Assembly (NCBI GenBank): GCA_035275405.1
Contig: DATEMU010000003.1
Span: forward strand, 62,001-126,000
Direction: 5' to 3'
DNA from: Phycisphaerae bacterium
GTDB lineage: Bacteria > Planctomycetota > Phycisphaerae > UBA1845 > UTPLA1
Length of the DNA: 64,000 bases
In this document: positions 35,677 through 45,919 of the stretch, in pieces
Numbering within the stretch: position 1 is the first letter of the stretch
Layout of the letters: each line of letters begins with the position of its first letter
Translations under genes and position numbers: made by a program
The notes under the pieces: model-generated
What the model saw: the letters and a program-made list of their open reading frames with translations, nothing else
The model's database searches: none
Told to the model about the DNA's origin: nothing

Positions 35677-35708
35677 GCGAAAAAGCCCGTCCTTATTGGC
35701 TTTTTCGC
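35677..35708 (-). terminator. Hairpin downstream of tmRNA
   Basis: An 11-bp perfect stem (35698-35708 with 35677-35687) and a 10-nt loop begin 14 nt beyond the tmRNA 3' end. On the minus strand T-rich sequence follows about 15 nt later. Confidence 0.65.
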
Positions 35709-35721
35709 AACACTCCGCGAC

Positions 35722-36071
35722 TGGAGGCGGCGGGAATCGAACCCGCGTCCCGTAGCACTTCAGAAAAGGCCTCTACGTGCATAGTCGATGGTTTGTCGTC
35801 GACCCGGTGGGCGCCCATCGACAGGCTACCATCGGGTCCAGCTCCGCTGTTTTCTCACCGGCTCACGGCCGAGCAGCGCAAACCAGCCAGCCTGCTGGTT
35901 ACCGTCGCCCCGCCTAGCAGGCGTTGGCGGATTGACGGGCAGTCGTTTTAGGCTGCCATGCTTAACTGAGAGTTAGCATGTAAAATTTTGCCAGGTGTTT
36001 TACGAGGCCGCCTGACCACCTCGGCACGCCACCTTTCCGTCAACTTGCCCGGTCGAAGCCAGATCGCCCCC
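35722..36071 (-). ncRNA. ssrA: Transfer-messenger RNA (tmRNA)
   Basis: A 350-nt tmRNA that rescues stalled ribosomes by adding a degradation tag. The 5' end GGGGGCGATCTGGCTTCGAC and the 3' end with the T arm GGTTCGATTCC and CGCCTCCA form the acceptor stem (7 bp, with a G-U third pair as alanyl-tRNA synthetase requires). The tag reading frame (35948-35977) reads ANSQLSMAA before TAA, starting at GCT. The terminal CCA is not fully encoded: only the discriminator A follows CCTCC. Confidence 0.95.
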
Positions 36072-36130
36072 GACCTTCAAGGAATAACTCACTATCCCGA
36101 ATAGGCCGAGATAACGAGACGTTCATCCGG

Positions 36131-36159
36131 ATTATAGAGATGCGCGACCGATAGAGCAA
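36131..36159 (-). promoter_or_regulatory. tmRNA promoter
   Basis: On the minus strand, TTGCTC (36159-36154), a 17-nt spacer and TATAAT (36136-36131). Transcription would begin near 36124, giving a 5' leader of about 53 nt that RNase P would trim at 36071. Confidence 0.6.
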
Positions 36160-36548
36160 CGCCGGTATCCCTGCTAATGACCCTGTTCGCACAGCGCGTT
36201 GTGTGAGCATGCGCTGGTAACGTTTTCGTTAACGCCGGGGGGATCGAGTTTTCGAGTGTGAAACACGATTTTGGCCGGGAAGGCGATTTCGGCACGCAAA
36301 TTGCTAGAGATGACGGGCCGGCCCATCTGGGCGGTGCCGGGAATTTATCGAAGCAGGCGTTTTAAACTTGCGGTGAGGGCGTGATTCCACGTCCGCGCAG
36401 AGCGTGCGCATTCGTTCGATGCTGGGTTGGGGGAGAGGGAGTCATCGAAGGTCCATCGGACCGGCGCGGTACCACTACAAAACTGATTCTGACGAAATCC
36501 GTGCCCGCAGGTCCGCGGCCAGATGGTCATTAAAGAGAGGAAATTTCC
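36160..36548. other. Intergenic region upstream of the M36 protease
   Basis: About 390 nt without a convincing gene. It contains AAAGAGAGGAAAT just before the ATG at 36549, a plausible ribosome-binding site for the protease. The reading frame at 36092-36295 (minus) has no family similarity I can see. Confidence 0.6.
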
Positions 36549-39500
36549 ATGAGCCGAACCCATCTTTTCGCGTCGTACTTGATGAGCATTCTTTTTGCCG
36601 CGCCGGTCAGGGCCGGTGAAGCCCACCCTCCGTCGGCCCTGCCGGATTTTGACTTCGCCGGAGGTATTCGGATGGAAACCGGCGCGAGCGTCGCGCTGAA
36701 GCCGGCCCAGAAGGCGAAACTGGCCGAACTGGAGGCGGCAATCGGGGGCGACTTGCGCATCACAGTTAACACGCAGGGTCTTGCGCCAAGGAGCCTGGCG
36801 GGCTCGAGGCCGCTGACAGCTCCTTCGGGTCAACCTGCCGAGGCCATCGCGGAGGCGTTCCTGCGCGCCAACAAGGCTTTTTATGGATTCACAGACCAGG
36901 AGATCACCAACCTCCAGCTTGATGCGCAGTACACGGACGCGCACAACGGCGTGACGCACGTTTTTTATGGGCAACTGGCCGACGGGATTCCTGTTTTTCC
37001 GGCCAGCCTGGGTGTCCACATCAACGCGCGCGGGCAAGTGCTAAGCGTTCAGGGCGATGTATTCCCGGGGGTTCGCGTTCCGGCCGCGGCCGCGCTGACC
37101 CCCGAGCGGGCGGCGGAATTGGCCGCACAACACGTGGGTGTCAACTACCACGCGACTCGGACAGGAGCCAGAGGTGACAAAGTCGAATTAGCTCAAGGGG
37201 CGTTTTTGGCTCCGGTTAGCGTTACGCGAGTGGTTTACCCGCTCTTGGGCAATCCCCGGCTGGCGTATCGGATGTTGCTGGAGAAGAACGGCTTGGAATG
37301 GTATGACGTGGTCATCGACGCCAATTCCGGGCAGATCCTGAATCGCCGAAACCTCTACGCTTGTACGGGCCTGCTAACGCCCTCGTCGCCCCCCGAGGCT
37401 AACCCCGCCGGGCCCCGCGCCCTCGTTTATACGGATCATCCGCTGGCGACGGTGCGAGGAACCGGCGATCAGTCGCGAAAGTATCCCTACACGTGTGACC
37501 CGTCCGGGCATGCGCGCGGCTATGCCAATGCGCCGCTGAATGGAGCGGACAGCTATTCGGTGACGCCGCACGCAGGCGAATTCGTCATCGACCAGACGCT
37601 TTTGCCAATGCCCAATTCGACGAACCCGGTGCGATCCAACAGCCTGCCGCTGGTGTCGACTCCGCAGTCGCCGAGTGGATGGTTCACTCTGCAGGCCGGT
37701 CATTACACCACGATCGGCAACAATGTGGATGCCAAGGATGATCACGCGGCGGATAACGAGGCGACCATCGGCTTTCGGCCGGATGGGGGCCTAAATGGTG
37801 ACTTCAGCGGCCCCGCATATGTGTACCAGCATTATTACGCTCAGAACGGTCCCTACGCCGACACCGCGGCGCGGCTGGCCGGGGCGGCGCCCGATCTACC
37901 TGCGGTCGTCACGAATTTGTTCTATTACAGCAATTGGTATCACGATTTTCTCTATCACTTGGGGTTTACGGAGGCGGCGGGAAACTTTCAACAAGATAAT
38001 TTCGGGCGCGGCGGCGCCGGCGGTGACTATCTTTACGCCGACGCCCAAGACGGCTCGAGCACGGACAACGCCAACTTCGGCACGCCGCCGGACGGTTCCC
38101 ATCCACGCATGCAGATGTTTCTCTTCACATCGCTGCTCCGGGATGGAGATCTCGACGCCGATATCGTGTATCACGAGATTTCTCACGGATTGTCAAATCG
38201 ACTCGTCGGCGGGCCAAACAATACGTCTTGTCTCGGCGTCGGGTTGGTGGGCGAATCCGGTGGCATGGGCGAAGGATGGGGCGATTGGTACGCCGCAATG
38301 ATCGCCGACGAGCCGGTGATGGGAGAATATGCCACTGGCGATACGGCGGCCGGCATTCGCCGCTTCGCGATGAATGAAGGGCCCGACGACTTCACGTACG
38401 GCTTCATTTGTACGGGTCCTCCCAGCAACCCCAGCCTGGTAGCGTGTGAAGTTCACGACATCGGCGAGTTTTGGTCCATCGTTCTTTGGGAAGTGCGCGA
38501 GGCGATGATCAATCGCTTTCACAATCGGGCATTCCCCGGCGGACCGACCTTTCCCACCTTTACCTCGGCGGGCTCCCCTGCCGGCAACATCAAGAATGCC
38601 CAGGGTCGAACGACGGACGGCAGCAACAGCCCCGCGCAAATCGACAACGCGACGATCGAGAACGCGACGTTCGCCGTGTTGTTTGATGTGACCGACGGCA
38701 TGAAGCTCGCACCGTGTAACCCCACGATGGTGGACATGCGCGACGCGATCCTGGCGGCCGACCGGGCGATAGGCGGTTCGCTCGTCGACGTGATTTGGCG
38801 GGCATTTGCCAATCGCGGTGTCGGCAGCGCGGCGTTCTCGACCGGCGGACAGGATTCCGGAGCGGCCGCAATTGTCGAAGACTTCACGGTGCCCCAGAGT
38901 GTGGCGGATTGCGAAGCCGCAGGCGGGCCTCTCTCCGCGCCGGTATTTACGGCAGTCTCCAACTCTCCGAACACGGTCGATATTACGATCACGCCCAATG
39001 GGGCGGCGGAGTACATTATCTACCGCAGCACGACGGGCGCGGGAACGACAGTTCAGCCCACGCCGTATGTCGAGATCGCTCGCTCAGCTTCGACCGTGTT
39101 TACGGATACGGGCCGCGATGGCGGTTTGACGCATTACTACCGTGTCCGCGCGGCGCGCAACGATGATTGCGTCTCCGACAGCAATGTCGTCAGCGTGATT
39201 CCGCTCGGCGGGGCGCTGCCGTGTGCGACGGATCCGTTCTTTAATGGACTAACCCGGGTGATCATACCCGGCGACTGCGCGCGGGTCCTGTTGGATTGGC
39301 TGCCGGCGCTTTCAAACTGCGCGGGCGGGCCGGTCGTTACCTACAACATCTATCGCGATACGTCGGCAACCTTTACTCCGAGCGCCGGCAACCGAATTGC
39401 CACGGGTGTCGCGGGCAACAGCTATTCCGATACGCCTGGCGCCTTGAATACCTTGTATTATTACGTCGTGCGGGGCGAAGATTCGACGACAGGTAATGGC

Positions 39501-41756
39501 GGGCCGGCGAATGACGGAAACGAGGATACAAATACGCTGCGTCGCTCCGCGCTGGTTACCAGTGCGGCACTCGTGTCCCAGGGCTTCACTGACGATGTCG
39601 AGAGCGGGCCTGACAACCAGAGTAGCGCTCACTTCACTTCGATTGGGTTTACGAGCCCCGCACAAATGGAACGCGGTGGCTGGTTCCGGGACAGCAATTC
39701 GGACCTGGTGACCCCGCACTCACCGGCCACGATGTGGCATACCTTTAATCCCGACAATAAGTCCGTCGCCCCGTCGGGCGATACGATTTACACGCTGACC
39801 AGCGACGTCATCACGATCACTCCGACCAGCATTCTGAGCTTCTACCATTCGTACCTGACGGAGCCGGCATTCGACGGCGGCGTGGTCGAAGCGGCGCTCG
39901 TCGACGACACGACCGGCCTCGTCGGCACATTTGTCGATATCGGGCACTTAATCTACGAGAACCCCTACAATGGCGTGCTCGACGCGGAGGGAAGCGACAA
40001 TACGCTGGCAAACCGGCCGGCTTACACCGGCGGCAATCTGGGATCCATGATTCGCTCGCGGGCCTTCCTGGGCGCCTTGGTTCCGATGAGCGAGCCGGAT
40101 CAGGAAATTGTGGTCCGCTTCGTCTTCGGCAGCGATGTCGCCAACACGATCACCGTCCCGCCGGTCGTGGAGGGGAGTTATTACCCCGGCTGGTATATTG
40201 ATGATATCACGATTGACCAAAGCTGTTGTCCGCTCTCGTCTGCACCGGAAAACCTGATTGCAGCCGCGGCGGGAAACAATCAGATCGCGCTCAACTGGAC
40301 CGCGCCCGGAGGCGCCGTGAGTCAGTATCTGGTACTGCGCGAGCAGGTCGGCGCGGGCGTCCCCGTCGTCTTTGACGATCTGATCGGCTCGGTGCCGGGC
40401 ACGCAGACGACCTTCACCGACACCCAGGCCGAAGGTGGCATCACTTACGCCTATGTGGTGCGCGCAGTGCCGGATTCGGGATGTCCTTCAGGCGATAGCA
40501 ATGTCGCGACTGCCACGACGACCGGCGTGTGCCTGACGCTGCCGAGCTTCCTGGGAGTCCGTCGGGTGACCGAGCCTCCGCTGGCCACCTGCGGACTGGA
40601 TTTGATGTGGCAGGAGGGCATCGCGAATTGTGTCGGTGCGACGGTCAGCTATAACATCTATCGAAGTACTAGTTCAACGTTCACACCGGGCCCAGCGAAT
40701 CGGATCGCCGAAGGCGTCAGCGGGCTTACATTCCGCGACCAGAGCGGTTTGGTCAGCGGCGCGACCTATTACTACGTCGTTCGCGCAGAGGATTCCACAC
40801 CAGACGGAGGCGGTCCGGCCAATGGCGGTAACGAGGACCAGAACTTGGTTCGTCTGAGCGGCGTACCGCAGGGATTGCTCACGTCGGGTCCCGACTTCAG
40901 CGACGACATCGAGCCGGCGGCCAGTGCCGGGTATACGACGTTCAGCACTCGTGACGCGGGTGGGTGGCAAGTGCTGCCTGACGCGACGGCCCACAGCGCG
41001 ACGAACGCCTGGGTCGTGCTGGACGACCAGCCGGGTTCCCCGACGCTTACCTCCAAGGACGATCGCCTCACACTGCCGCCGGTCAACCTGACCTCGACCA
41101 GTGTGATGACGTTTTGGCACAATTACGATTTCGCCCGGTTCTCGGATACGCTCCCTCCGCCCGATTTCCATAGCGGCGGCATTTTGGAGATTTCCGCCGA
41201 CGGCCAGACGTGGTTTGACCTGAAAGACCACATCACATCTGGCGGATACACCGGCACCATCGACAGCGGGGCGACGAATCCGTTGGCCGGGCGGATGGCA
41301 TGGGTCGGCTCCAGCGACGGCACCCCCGGAAGCCCCATTCCTGGGCGCGCGGACGCCATGCACCAAGTGCAGGTGAACCTCGGCGGGGCGATCCAGGACG
41401 TGAATTTCTTCGGCGTGACAAGCCTGCCGGGCGCGCTCGTTCGCTTCCGACTCGGCGGGACGTTCCAAGCCCTGCTAGGCGGCGTCCAGGGCACGGGCTG
41501 GGGCGTGGATGACCTCACGATCACCAACGTGCTGCAGGCGCAGGCGTGCAGCTCCTGCGCGGCCTGCGTGGGCGACCTGAACGCCGACGGCTATATCAAC
41601 GGTGGCGATGTCCAGGTCTTTACGGATTGCGCCCTGGGCGGCGGATGCGCGGCCCCGGCGTGCGCCGACTTTAGCGGCGACGGCGTCATCGATCTGGACG
41701 ACCTCGCGCCGTTCGTCGATGAGTTGATGAGCGACGACGACAATATCTGCCCGTAG
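36549..41756 (+). CDS. Secreted M36 (fungalysin) metalloprotease with Fn3-like domains and dockerin-like tail
   Basis: A 1735-residue exported zinc protease. Signal peptide at about 1-23. An FTP/PepSY-type propeptide follows to about residue 270 (VTHVFYGQLADGIPVF). The M36 catalytic domain has the zinc motif H542-EISH with the third ligand E575 in GGMGEGWGDWYA. After about residue 800 come several beta-sandwich domains with Fn3-like units alternating with lectin/MAM-like sheets (YYVVRGEDST and YYVVRAEDST recur). The end (about 1675-1735) is a Ca-binding dockerin-like pair, GDLNADGYINGGD and DFSGDGVIDLDD. Probably digests extracellular proteins. Its catalytic residues are intact. Confidence 0.9.
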   Translation: MSRTHLFASYLMSILFAAPVRAGEAHPPSALPDFDFAGGIRMETGASVALKPAQKAKLAELEAAIGGDLRITVNTQGLAPRSLAGSRPLTAPSGQPAEAIAEAFLRANKAFYGFTDQEITNLQLDAQYTDAHNGVTHVFYGQLADGIPVFPASLGVHINARGQVLSVQGDVFPGVRVPAAAALTPERAAELAAQHVGVNYHATRTGARGDKVELAQGAFLAPVSVTRVVYPLLGNPRLAYRMLLEKNGLEWYDVVIDANSGQILNRRNLYACTGLLTPSSPPEANPAGPRALVYTDHPLATVRGTGDQSRKYPYTCDPSGHARGYANAPLNGADSYSVTPHAGEFVIDQTLLPMPNSTNPVRSNSLPLVSTPQSPSGWFTLQAGHYTTIGNNVDAKDDHAADNEATIGFRPDGGLNGDFSGPAYVYQHYYAQNGPYADTAARLAGAAPDLPAVVTNLFYYSNWYHDFLYHLGFTEAAGNFQQDNFGRGGAGGDYLYADAQDGSSTDNANFGTPPDGSHPRMQMFLFTSLLRDGDLDADIVYHEISHGLSNRLVGGPNNTSCLGVGLVGESGGMGEGWGDWYAAMIADEPVMGEYATGDTAAGIRRFAMNEGPDDFTYGFICTGPPSNPSLVACEVHDIGEFWSIVLWEVREAMINRFHNRAFPGGPTFPTFTSAGSPAGNIKNAQGRTTDGSNSPAQIDNATIENATFAVLFDVTDGMKLAPCNPTMVDMRDAILAADRAIGGSLVDVIWRAFANRGVGSAAFSTGGQDSGAAAIVEDFTVPQSVADCEAAGGPLSAPVFTAVSNSPNTVDITITPNGAAEYIIYRSTTGAGTTVQPTPYVEIARSASTVFTDTGRDGGLTHYYRVRAARNDDCVSDSNVVSVIPLGGALPCATDPFFNGLTRVIIPGDCARVLLDWLPALSNCAGGPVVTYNIYRDTSATFTPSAGNRIATGVAGNSYSDTPGALNTLYYYVVRGEDSTTGNGGPANDGNEDTNTLRRSALVTSAALVSQGFTDDVESGPDNQSSAHFTSIGFTSPAQMERGGWFRDSNSDLVTPHSPATMWHTFNPDNKSVAPSGDTIYTLTSDVITITPTSILSFYHSYLTEPAFDGGVVEAALVDDTTGLVGTFVDIGHLIYENPYNGVLDAEGSDNTLANRPAYTGGNLGSMIRSRAFLGALVPMSEPDQEIVVRFVFGSDVANTITVPPVVEGSYYPGWYIDDITIDQSCCPLSSAPENLIAAAAGNNQIALNWTAPGGAVSQYLVLREQVGAGVPVVFDDLIGSVPGTQTTFTDTQAEGGITYAYVVRAVPDSGCPSGDSNVATATTTGVCLTLPSFLGVRRVTEPPLATCGLDLMWQEGIANCVGATVSYNIYRSTSSTFTPGPANRIAEGVSGLTFRDQSGLVSGATYYYVVRAEDSTPDGGGPANGGNEDQNLVRLSGVPQGLLTSGPDFSDDIEPAASAGYTTFSTRDAGGWQVLPDATAHSATNAWVVLDDQPGSPTLTSKDDRLTLPPVNLTSTSVMTFWHNYDFARFSDTLPPPDFHSGGILEISADGQTWFDLKDHITSGGYTGTIDSGATNPLAGRMAWVGSSDGTPGSPIPGRADAMHQVQVNLGGAIQDVNFFGVTSLPGALVRFRLGGTFQALLGGVQGTGWGVDDLTITNVLQAQACSSCAACVGDLNADGYINGGDVQVFTDCALGGGCAAPACADFSGDGVIDLDDLAPFVDELMSDDDNICP

Positions 41757-41786
41757 CCAAAGGGCCGGGAGAAGAAGGTCGGCTTA

Positions 41787-41817
41787 CTCATGGCGCGGAC
41801 GGGCTCCGCGCCATGAG
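41787..41817. terminator. Bidirectional hairpin terminator between convergent genes
   Basis: A perfect 12-bp stem (CTCATGGCGCGG at 41787-41798 with 41806-41817) and a 7-nt loop lie 30 nt after the protease stop and before the end of the minus-strand gene at 41863. Confidence 0.75.
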
Positions 41818-41862
41818 ACATTTCTCAATGTTGCAGAGAGGAACTCGCTCCGGCCGCCGAGT

Positions 41863-43440
41863 CTAACACCGAAGCCGCTGTCCGAGCACCGGAGAAAGTT
41901 CGGCAAGGTGCTGATCGACCAGCCGCTTGGATCGGGCTTCCAGGACCAGGCGTAGCGCCGGCGGCGCTTCGGCGCGGCGAAGGTTGAACCACCAGTCGGC
42001 GTAGCGGACGGTCAGACCGTCAAGGTCGTCCACGTGTGCATCGGCATGGGCGGCGGCGATCTCGTTGAAGAGTCGGTCGGCGTCCTGATGCTCGAAGCCA
42101 ATTTCTCCGGTGCAGCGATAACGCACGATGGGCCGTACGAGATTGGAGAGGGAGCGACCGGTCTCGGCAAGAAGGCTGACGACGTGGGCGACGGCGAGGA
42201 AAGCGGATTCGCCGTAGAAGTTGTCACGGAAGTAATAGTGGCCGCTAATGTCGGCGCCGAAGATGGCCTGCCGTTCAAGCATCATCTTCTTGAGCAGTTG
42301 TGAGCCGATGCGGCTGGGGATGCAGACGCCGCCGGCCTCGTCGATTTCCTCCAGCGCGGCGCGCGTGCACCGCAGGTCGAGAACAATGGACGCCCCGCGC
42401 TCTCGCTCAATAAAGCGGCGGGCTAATAACGCGGCGATGATGTCCGGGGCGACCACCTTGCCCTTGTCGTCGACAAAGACGCAGCGGCTGGCATCCCCAT
42501 CGAAGGCGACGCCGAGATCGGCGCGGCGGTCCTTCACTGCGGCGCGCAGCTCGGCGGTGTTGGCCGGGTCGAGGGGGTCGGGAGTGCGCGCTAACCGGCC
42601 CTCCTTGTCGAAGTTGAGGCGTTTCACGTCCAGTTCCGGAACATCGTCGAAGATAAGGGGCCACCACTTGCTCGCGGCGCCGCGCGCGGCATCCACCACG
42701 ATTTTGACCGGTCGACCCAACGCGCCGCCGCCGATGAGGAAGCGCCGGATGAAATCGCGATATGGCTCCTTCAGGTCCTCCTCGCGACAGCCGGCGGTGG
42801 AGCCGGAATCGTGCCGCGGCACGCGAAGGGCAATATCGCGAATACTCATCAAGCCGGTCTCCGCGCCGATGGGGAAGCCCTTGGCGGCGGAGATGCGAAA
42901 GCCGCTGTAGCCGGCGGGATGGCGGCCGCCGGTCGTCTGGATTCCGCCGCACGCGCGAAAGTAGTTCACGGCGAAATAGAGCTGGGGCGTATCGATCGCG
43001 CCGATGTTGATGACATCGATACCGGTCGAGCGGATTCCGTCGATCAGGCCGATTTGAAGCTGCCGGCTGATGCTCCGCAGGTCGCGGCCGACGACGAGTG
43101 AACGAACCTGGGGATCGGCGCGCTCGAGGCCGCGCAGGCGCCCGTGAAGATATTGACCGGCGGCGTGACCGACACGCCAGGCCACGTCCGGGGAGAGCGG
43201 ATAGGGCGCCGGGCCAAGGATGTCATGGGCGCGAAAGAGGGCCTCGATGGTCGCGACATCGCGCGGTCGGCCCCCCGGGGCGATGGCATTGCCGGGCTTT
43301 TCGTCATCATTGAATTGACAACCCGGGCACCTGGGAAAGTTGGTTCGGCGTCGGCCGCGACAGATGGCGTTGGAGATCTTGATGTGCTCTTCGCCGGGGC
43401 AGAACTTGAAATAGTCAAGCGTCGGCGGGGTAGGGGCCAT
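41863..43440 (-). CDS. Phosphohexomutase-family protein with altered active site and N-terminal Cys cluster
   Basis: A 525-residue protein of the phosphomannomutase/phosphoglucomutase superfamily. The four-domain layout is visible: the phosphoserine region at IQTTGGRHPAGYSGF (169-183), the metal loop at FDGDASRC (313-320), the sugar-binding loop at GADISGHYYF, and the C-terminal phosphate-binding domain. The catalytic Ser of TASHNP is replaced by Gly, and the third metal Asp of DGDxD by Ser, so mutase activity is doubtful. A four-Cys segment (C14, C27, C38, C41) precedes domain 1 and may bind a metal. It may act as a sugar-phosphate binding protein. Confidence 0.78.
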   Translation of the reverse strand: MAPTPPTLDYFKFCPGEEHIKISNAICRGRRRTNFPRCPGCQFNDDEKPGNAIAPGGRPRDVATIEALFRAHDILGPAPYPLSPDVAWRVGHAAGQYLHGRLRGLERADPQVRSLVVGRDLRSISRQLQIGLIDGIRSTGIDVINIGAIDTPQLYFAVNYFRACGGIQTTGGRHPAGYSGFRISAAKGFPIGAETGLMSIRDIALRVPRHDSGSTAGCREEDLKEPYRDFIRRFLIGGGALGRPVKIVVDAARGAASKWWPLIFDDVPELDVKRLNFDKEGRLARTPDPLDPANTAELRAAVKDRRADLGVAFDGDASRCVFVDDKGKVVAPDIIAALLARRFIERERGASIVLDLRCTRAALEEIDEAGGVCIPSRIGSQLLKKMMLERQAIFGADISGHYYFRDNFYGESAFLAVAHVVSLLAETGRSLSNLVRPIVRYRCTGEIGFEHQDADRLFNEIAAAHADAHVDDLDGLTVRYADWWFNLRRAEAPPALRLVLEARSKRLVDQHLAELSPVLGQRLRC

Positions 43441-43563
43441 GATGGGGATGTTACCGACAACGCGGCTGAAATACCACGGCGTGCGAAATGAAGTTGCCGC
43501 ATCGCACGGACAAACAAATGTGCGTACGGCGCGCGTCCGGCGCGAGCTGCATCGGAACCGCCT

Positions 43564-43592
43564 TTGCCGGGCGCGCTGTTTTCCAGTAAAAT
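43564..43592 (+). promoter_or_regulatory. Promoter for acs
   Basis: TTGCCG (43564-43569), a 17-nt spacer and TAAAAT (43587-43592), placing the start of transcription about 50 nt before the acs start codon. Confidence 0.55.
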
Positions 43593-43646
43593 CGCGGTCG
43601 CTCGCCCGGTGAAATGGCCAATGAGCGTTTTCGGAGGTTAAACATC

Positions 43647-45617
43647 ATGACGGACACCCACATCGAATCGGTTATGACCGGGTCGGAAAAATACCCGCCG
43701 TCGGCGGCGTTCTCCGCGCAGGCCCACGTGAAATCCCTGGCGGAATACGAGCGTTTGCACCAGCGCTCGATCAAAGACCCCGAGGGCTTCTGGGGCGAAG
43801 TGGCGGGGAATTTTCACTTCTTCAAGAAATGGGACCGCGTTCTGAAATGGAACCTGCCGTTTTCGGAATGGTTCGTCGGCGGACAGACGAACATGAGCTA
43901 CAACTGTTTGGAACTCCAGATCGAGCGCGGTCGCGGCGATCAGACGGCGATCCTCTGGGAAGGCGAGCCGGTGGATGAACACGGGCGGCCGAGGGAGGTG
44001 CGAAAATATACTTATCGCGAGCTTCTTCGTGAAGTGTGCAAGTTCGCCAATGGCCTCAAGTCGATCGGCGTCAAGAAGGGCGACCGCGTCACGATCTACA
44101 TGCCGATGACGCCGGAGCTGCCGATCGCGATGCTGGCCTGTGCGCGGATCGGCGCTCCGCATTCCGTAATCTTCGGGGGGTTCTCAGCCCAGGCGATCGT
44201 CGACCGGGTCCAGGACGCCGAGTCGCACTACATCGTCACGTCGGATGGCGGTTATCGCCGGGGTTCTATCGTCCCGCTCAAGACGAACGTGGACGAGGCC
44301 TGCGCGATGACCGACCTGGTTAAGAAGGTCGTCGTGCATCGGCGTTGCGGCAACGATGTCACGATGAAAAGCGGGCGCGATGTGTGGTGGCATGATCTCG
44401 TGGCAAACGCGACGGACAACTGCCCCGCCGAGCCGCTCGACAGCGAGCACATGCTCTTTTTGCTGTATACCAGCGGCAGCACCGGCAAGCCGAAGGGCAT
44501 CCTGCACACAACCGCCGGCTACATGGTTTACACGGGCTATACGGCGAAACTCCTCTTTGACTTCAAGCCCAATGACATTTTCTGGTGTACGGCCGACATC
44601 GGTTGGGTCACCGGACATACCTACATCGCGTATGGTCCGCTGCTCAATGGCGTGACCGTAGTCATGTACGAGGGCGCGCCCAACCATCCCGACTGGGACC
44701 GCTTCTGGGCGATCTGCGCGCGGCACAAGGTAAACAAATTCTACACGGCGCCGACGGCGATCCGGGCGTTTATGAAGCAGGGTCCGCAGCATCCCGAGAA
44801 GCACGATCTGACCGGCCTGCAACTCCTGGGCACCGTGGGGGAGCCGATCAACCCGGCGGCCTGGACGTGGTATCACGAACACATCGGCGGCAAACGCTGT
44901 CCAATCGTCGACACGTGGTGGCAGACCGAGACCGGCGCCGCGATGATCGCGCCGTTGCCGGGGGCCATCCCCACCAAGCCGGGCTCGGCGACACGGCCGT
45001 TTTTCGGGATCGATGCGGCGATCATGAGCAAGGAGGGAGTCGTACAAAAGGCCAACAGCGGCGGGTTCCTGGTGATCCGCAAGCCGTGGCCCGGGATGCT
45101 CCGCGGGATCTACGGTGACGAAGCCCGTTTCCGCAAGCAATATTGGTCGGAGATCCCCGGCGTTTATTTCACGGGCGACGGGGCGCGCTGCGACGAGGAC
45201 GGCTACTTCTGGATCATGGGCCGCGTCGACGACGTCATCAAAGTCTCCGGTCATCGCCTGGGAACGGCGGAAGTGGAGTCGGCGCTCGTCTCGCATCCCA
45301 AGGTGGCGGAGGCCGCGGTCGTCGGGTTTCCCGATGAAATCACAGGCGAGGCCATTGCCGCGTTCGTTACGGTGAAGGGCGGCGCGAAGCCGGACGACGC
45401 ACTCAAAGATGAGCTGAAAAAGCACGTTACCGCGCAGGTAGGGGCGATCGCCCGGCCGAAGGACATCCGTTTCACCGAGGCGCTGCCCAAGACGCGAAGC
45501 GGAAAAATCATGCGCCGCCTGTTGCGGGAGATGGCCACGAAGGGACGCGTGGAGGGCGATACCACGACGCTGGAAGACTTTACGACGATTGCCAAACTTC
45601 GCGATGACGAAGGATAA
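43647..45617 (+). CDS. acs: Acetyl-CoA synthetase, AMP-forming
   Basis: Converts acetate, ATP and CoA into acetyl-CoA through acetyl-AMP. The 656-residue length matches the family. ATG 43647 follows CGGAGGT; an ATG at 43614 has no similar site. The adenylate-forming P-loop [10 protein letters not shown] is clear, as are [10 protein letters not shown] and the A8 motif region [16 protein letters not shown]. The C-terminal lysine in [14 protein letters not shown] is the usual acetylation target for regulation by a GNAT/sirtuin pair. Confidence 0.97.
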   Translation: MTDTHIESVMTGSEKYPPSAAFSAQAHVKSLAEYERLHQRSIKDPEGFWGEVAGNFHFFKKWDRVLKWNLPFSEWFVGGQTNMSYNCLELQIERGRGDQTAILWEGEPVDEHGRPREVRKYTYRELLREVCKFANGLKSIGVKKGDRVTIYMPMTPELPIAMLACARIGAPHSVIFGGFSAQAIVDRVQDAESHYIVTSDGGYRRGSIVPLKTNVDEACAMTDLVKKVVVHRRCGNDVTMKSGRDVWWHDLVANATDNCPAEPLDSEHMLFLLYTSGSTGKPKGILHTTAGYMVYTGYTAKLLFDFKPNDIFWCTADIGWVTGHTYIAYGPLLNGVTVVMYEGAPNHPDWDRFWAICARHKVNKFYTAPTAIRAFMKQGPQHPEKHDLTGLQLLGTVGEPINPAAWTWYHEHIGGKRCPIVDTWWQTETGAAMIAPLPGAIPTKPGSATRPFFGIDAAIMSKEGVVQKANSGGFLVIRKPWPGMLRGIYGDEARFRKQYWSEIPGVYFTGDGARCDEDGYFWIMGRVDDVIKVSGHRLGTAEVESALVSHPKVAEAAVVGFPDEITGEAIAAFVTVKGGAKPDDALKDELKKHVTAQVGAIARPKDIRFTEALPKTRSGKIMRRLLREMATKGRVEGDTTTLEDFTTIAKLRDDEG

Positions 45618-45641
45618 GCCCTATCGCGTTCGGCCCGGACC

Positions 45642-45650
45642 TGATATAAT
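45642..45650 (+). promoter_or_regulatory. Extended -10 promoter upstream of the DUF3052 gene
   Basis: TGATATAAT matches the extended -10 form (TGn plus TATAAT). The -35 region is poor. It lies 25 nt after the acs stop and would give a leader of about 265 nt. Confidence 0.5.
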
Positions 45651-45656
45651 CCGCTC

Positions 45657-45919
45657 CCGGTACGTTGGGCATTGAAGTACTCGCGGCGGGCAGCACGTGG
45701 AACGGCCGACCGGCCTGGACGATATAGCTCCCGTTTAGAGGGTCCCACGGACGCGGACCCTGAAGACGACGGACCGACCGAGGGTTGGAAGGCGCGGCGC
45801 GGTCGCCTCGGGCCTCGCACAAATGCGGCTCGCGATGGATCGGAGTTTTCCGCCGAGGGCGGGTTTCCGAACAGGCGGGCGGCGATGAGTCGCGAATTCT
45901 TGCAGAAAGGATTGTCTGC
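45657..45919 (+). other. Long 5' leader of the DUF3052 gene
   Basis: About 263 nt without a convincing gene. It can form at least one perfect 7-bp hairpin (AGGGTCC/GGACCCT near 45738-45763) and several GC-rich partial stems. It may be a structured regulatory leader; I recognise no known riboswitch class. Confidence 0.4.

Noticed and set aside
45657-45919. 6S RNA in the DUF3052 leader
   Set aside because: Size is plausible, but the long bulged duplex of 6S RNA could not be traced.
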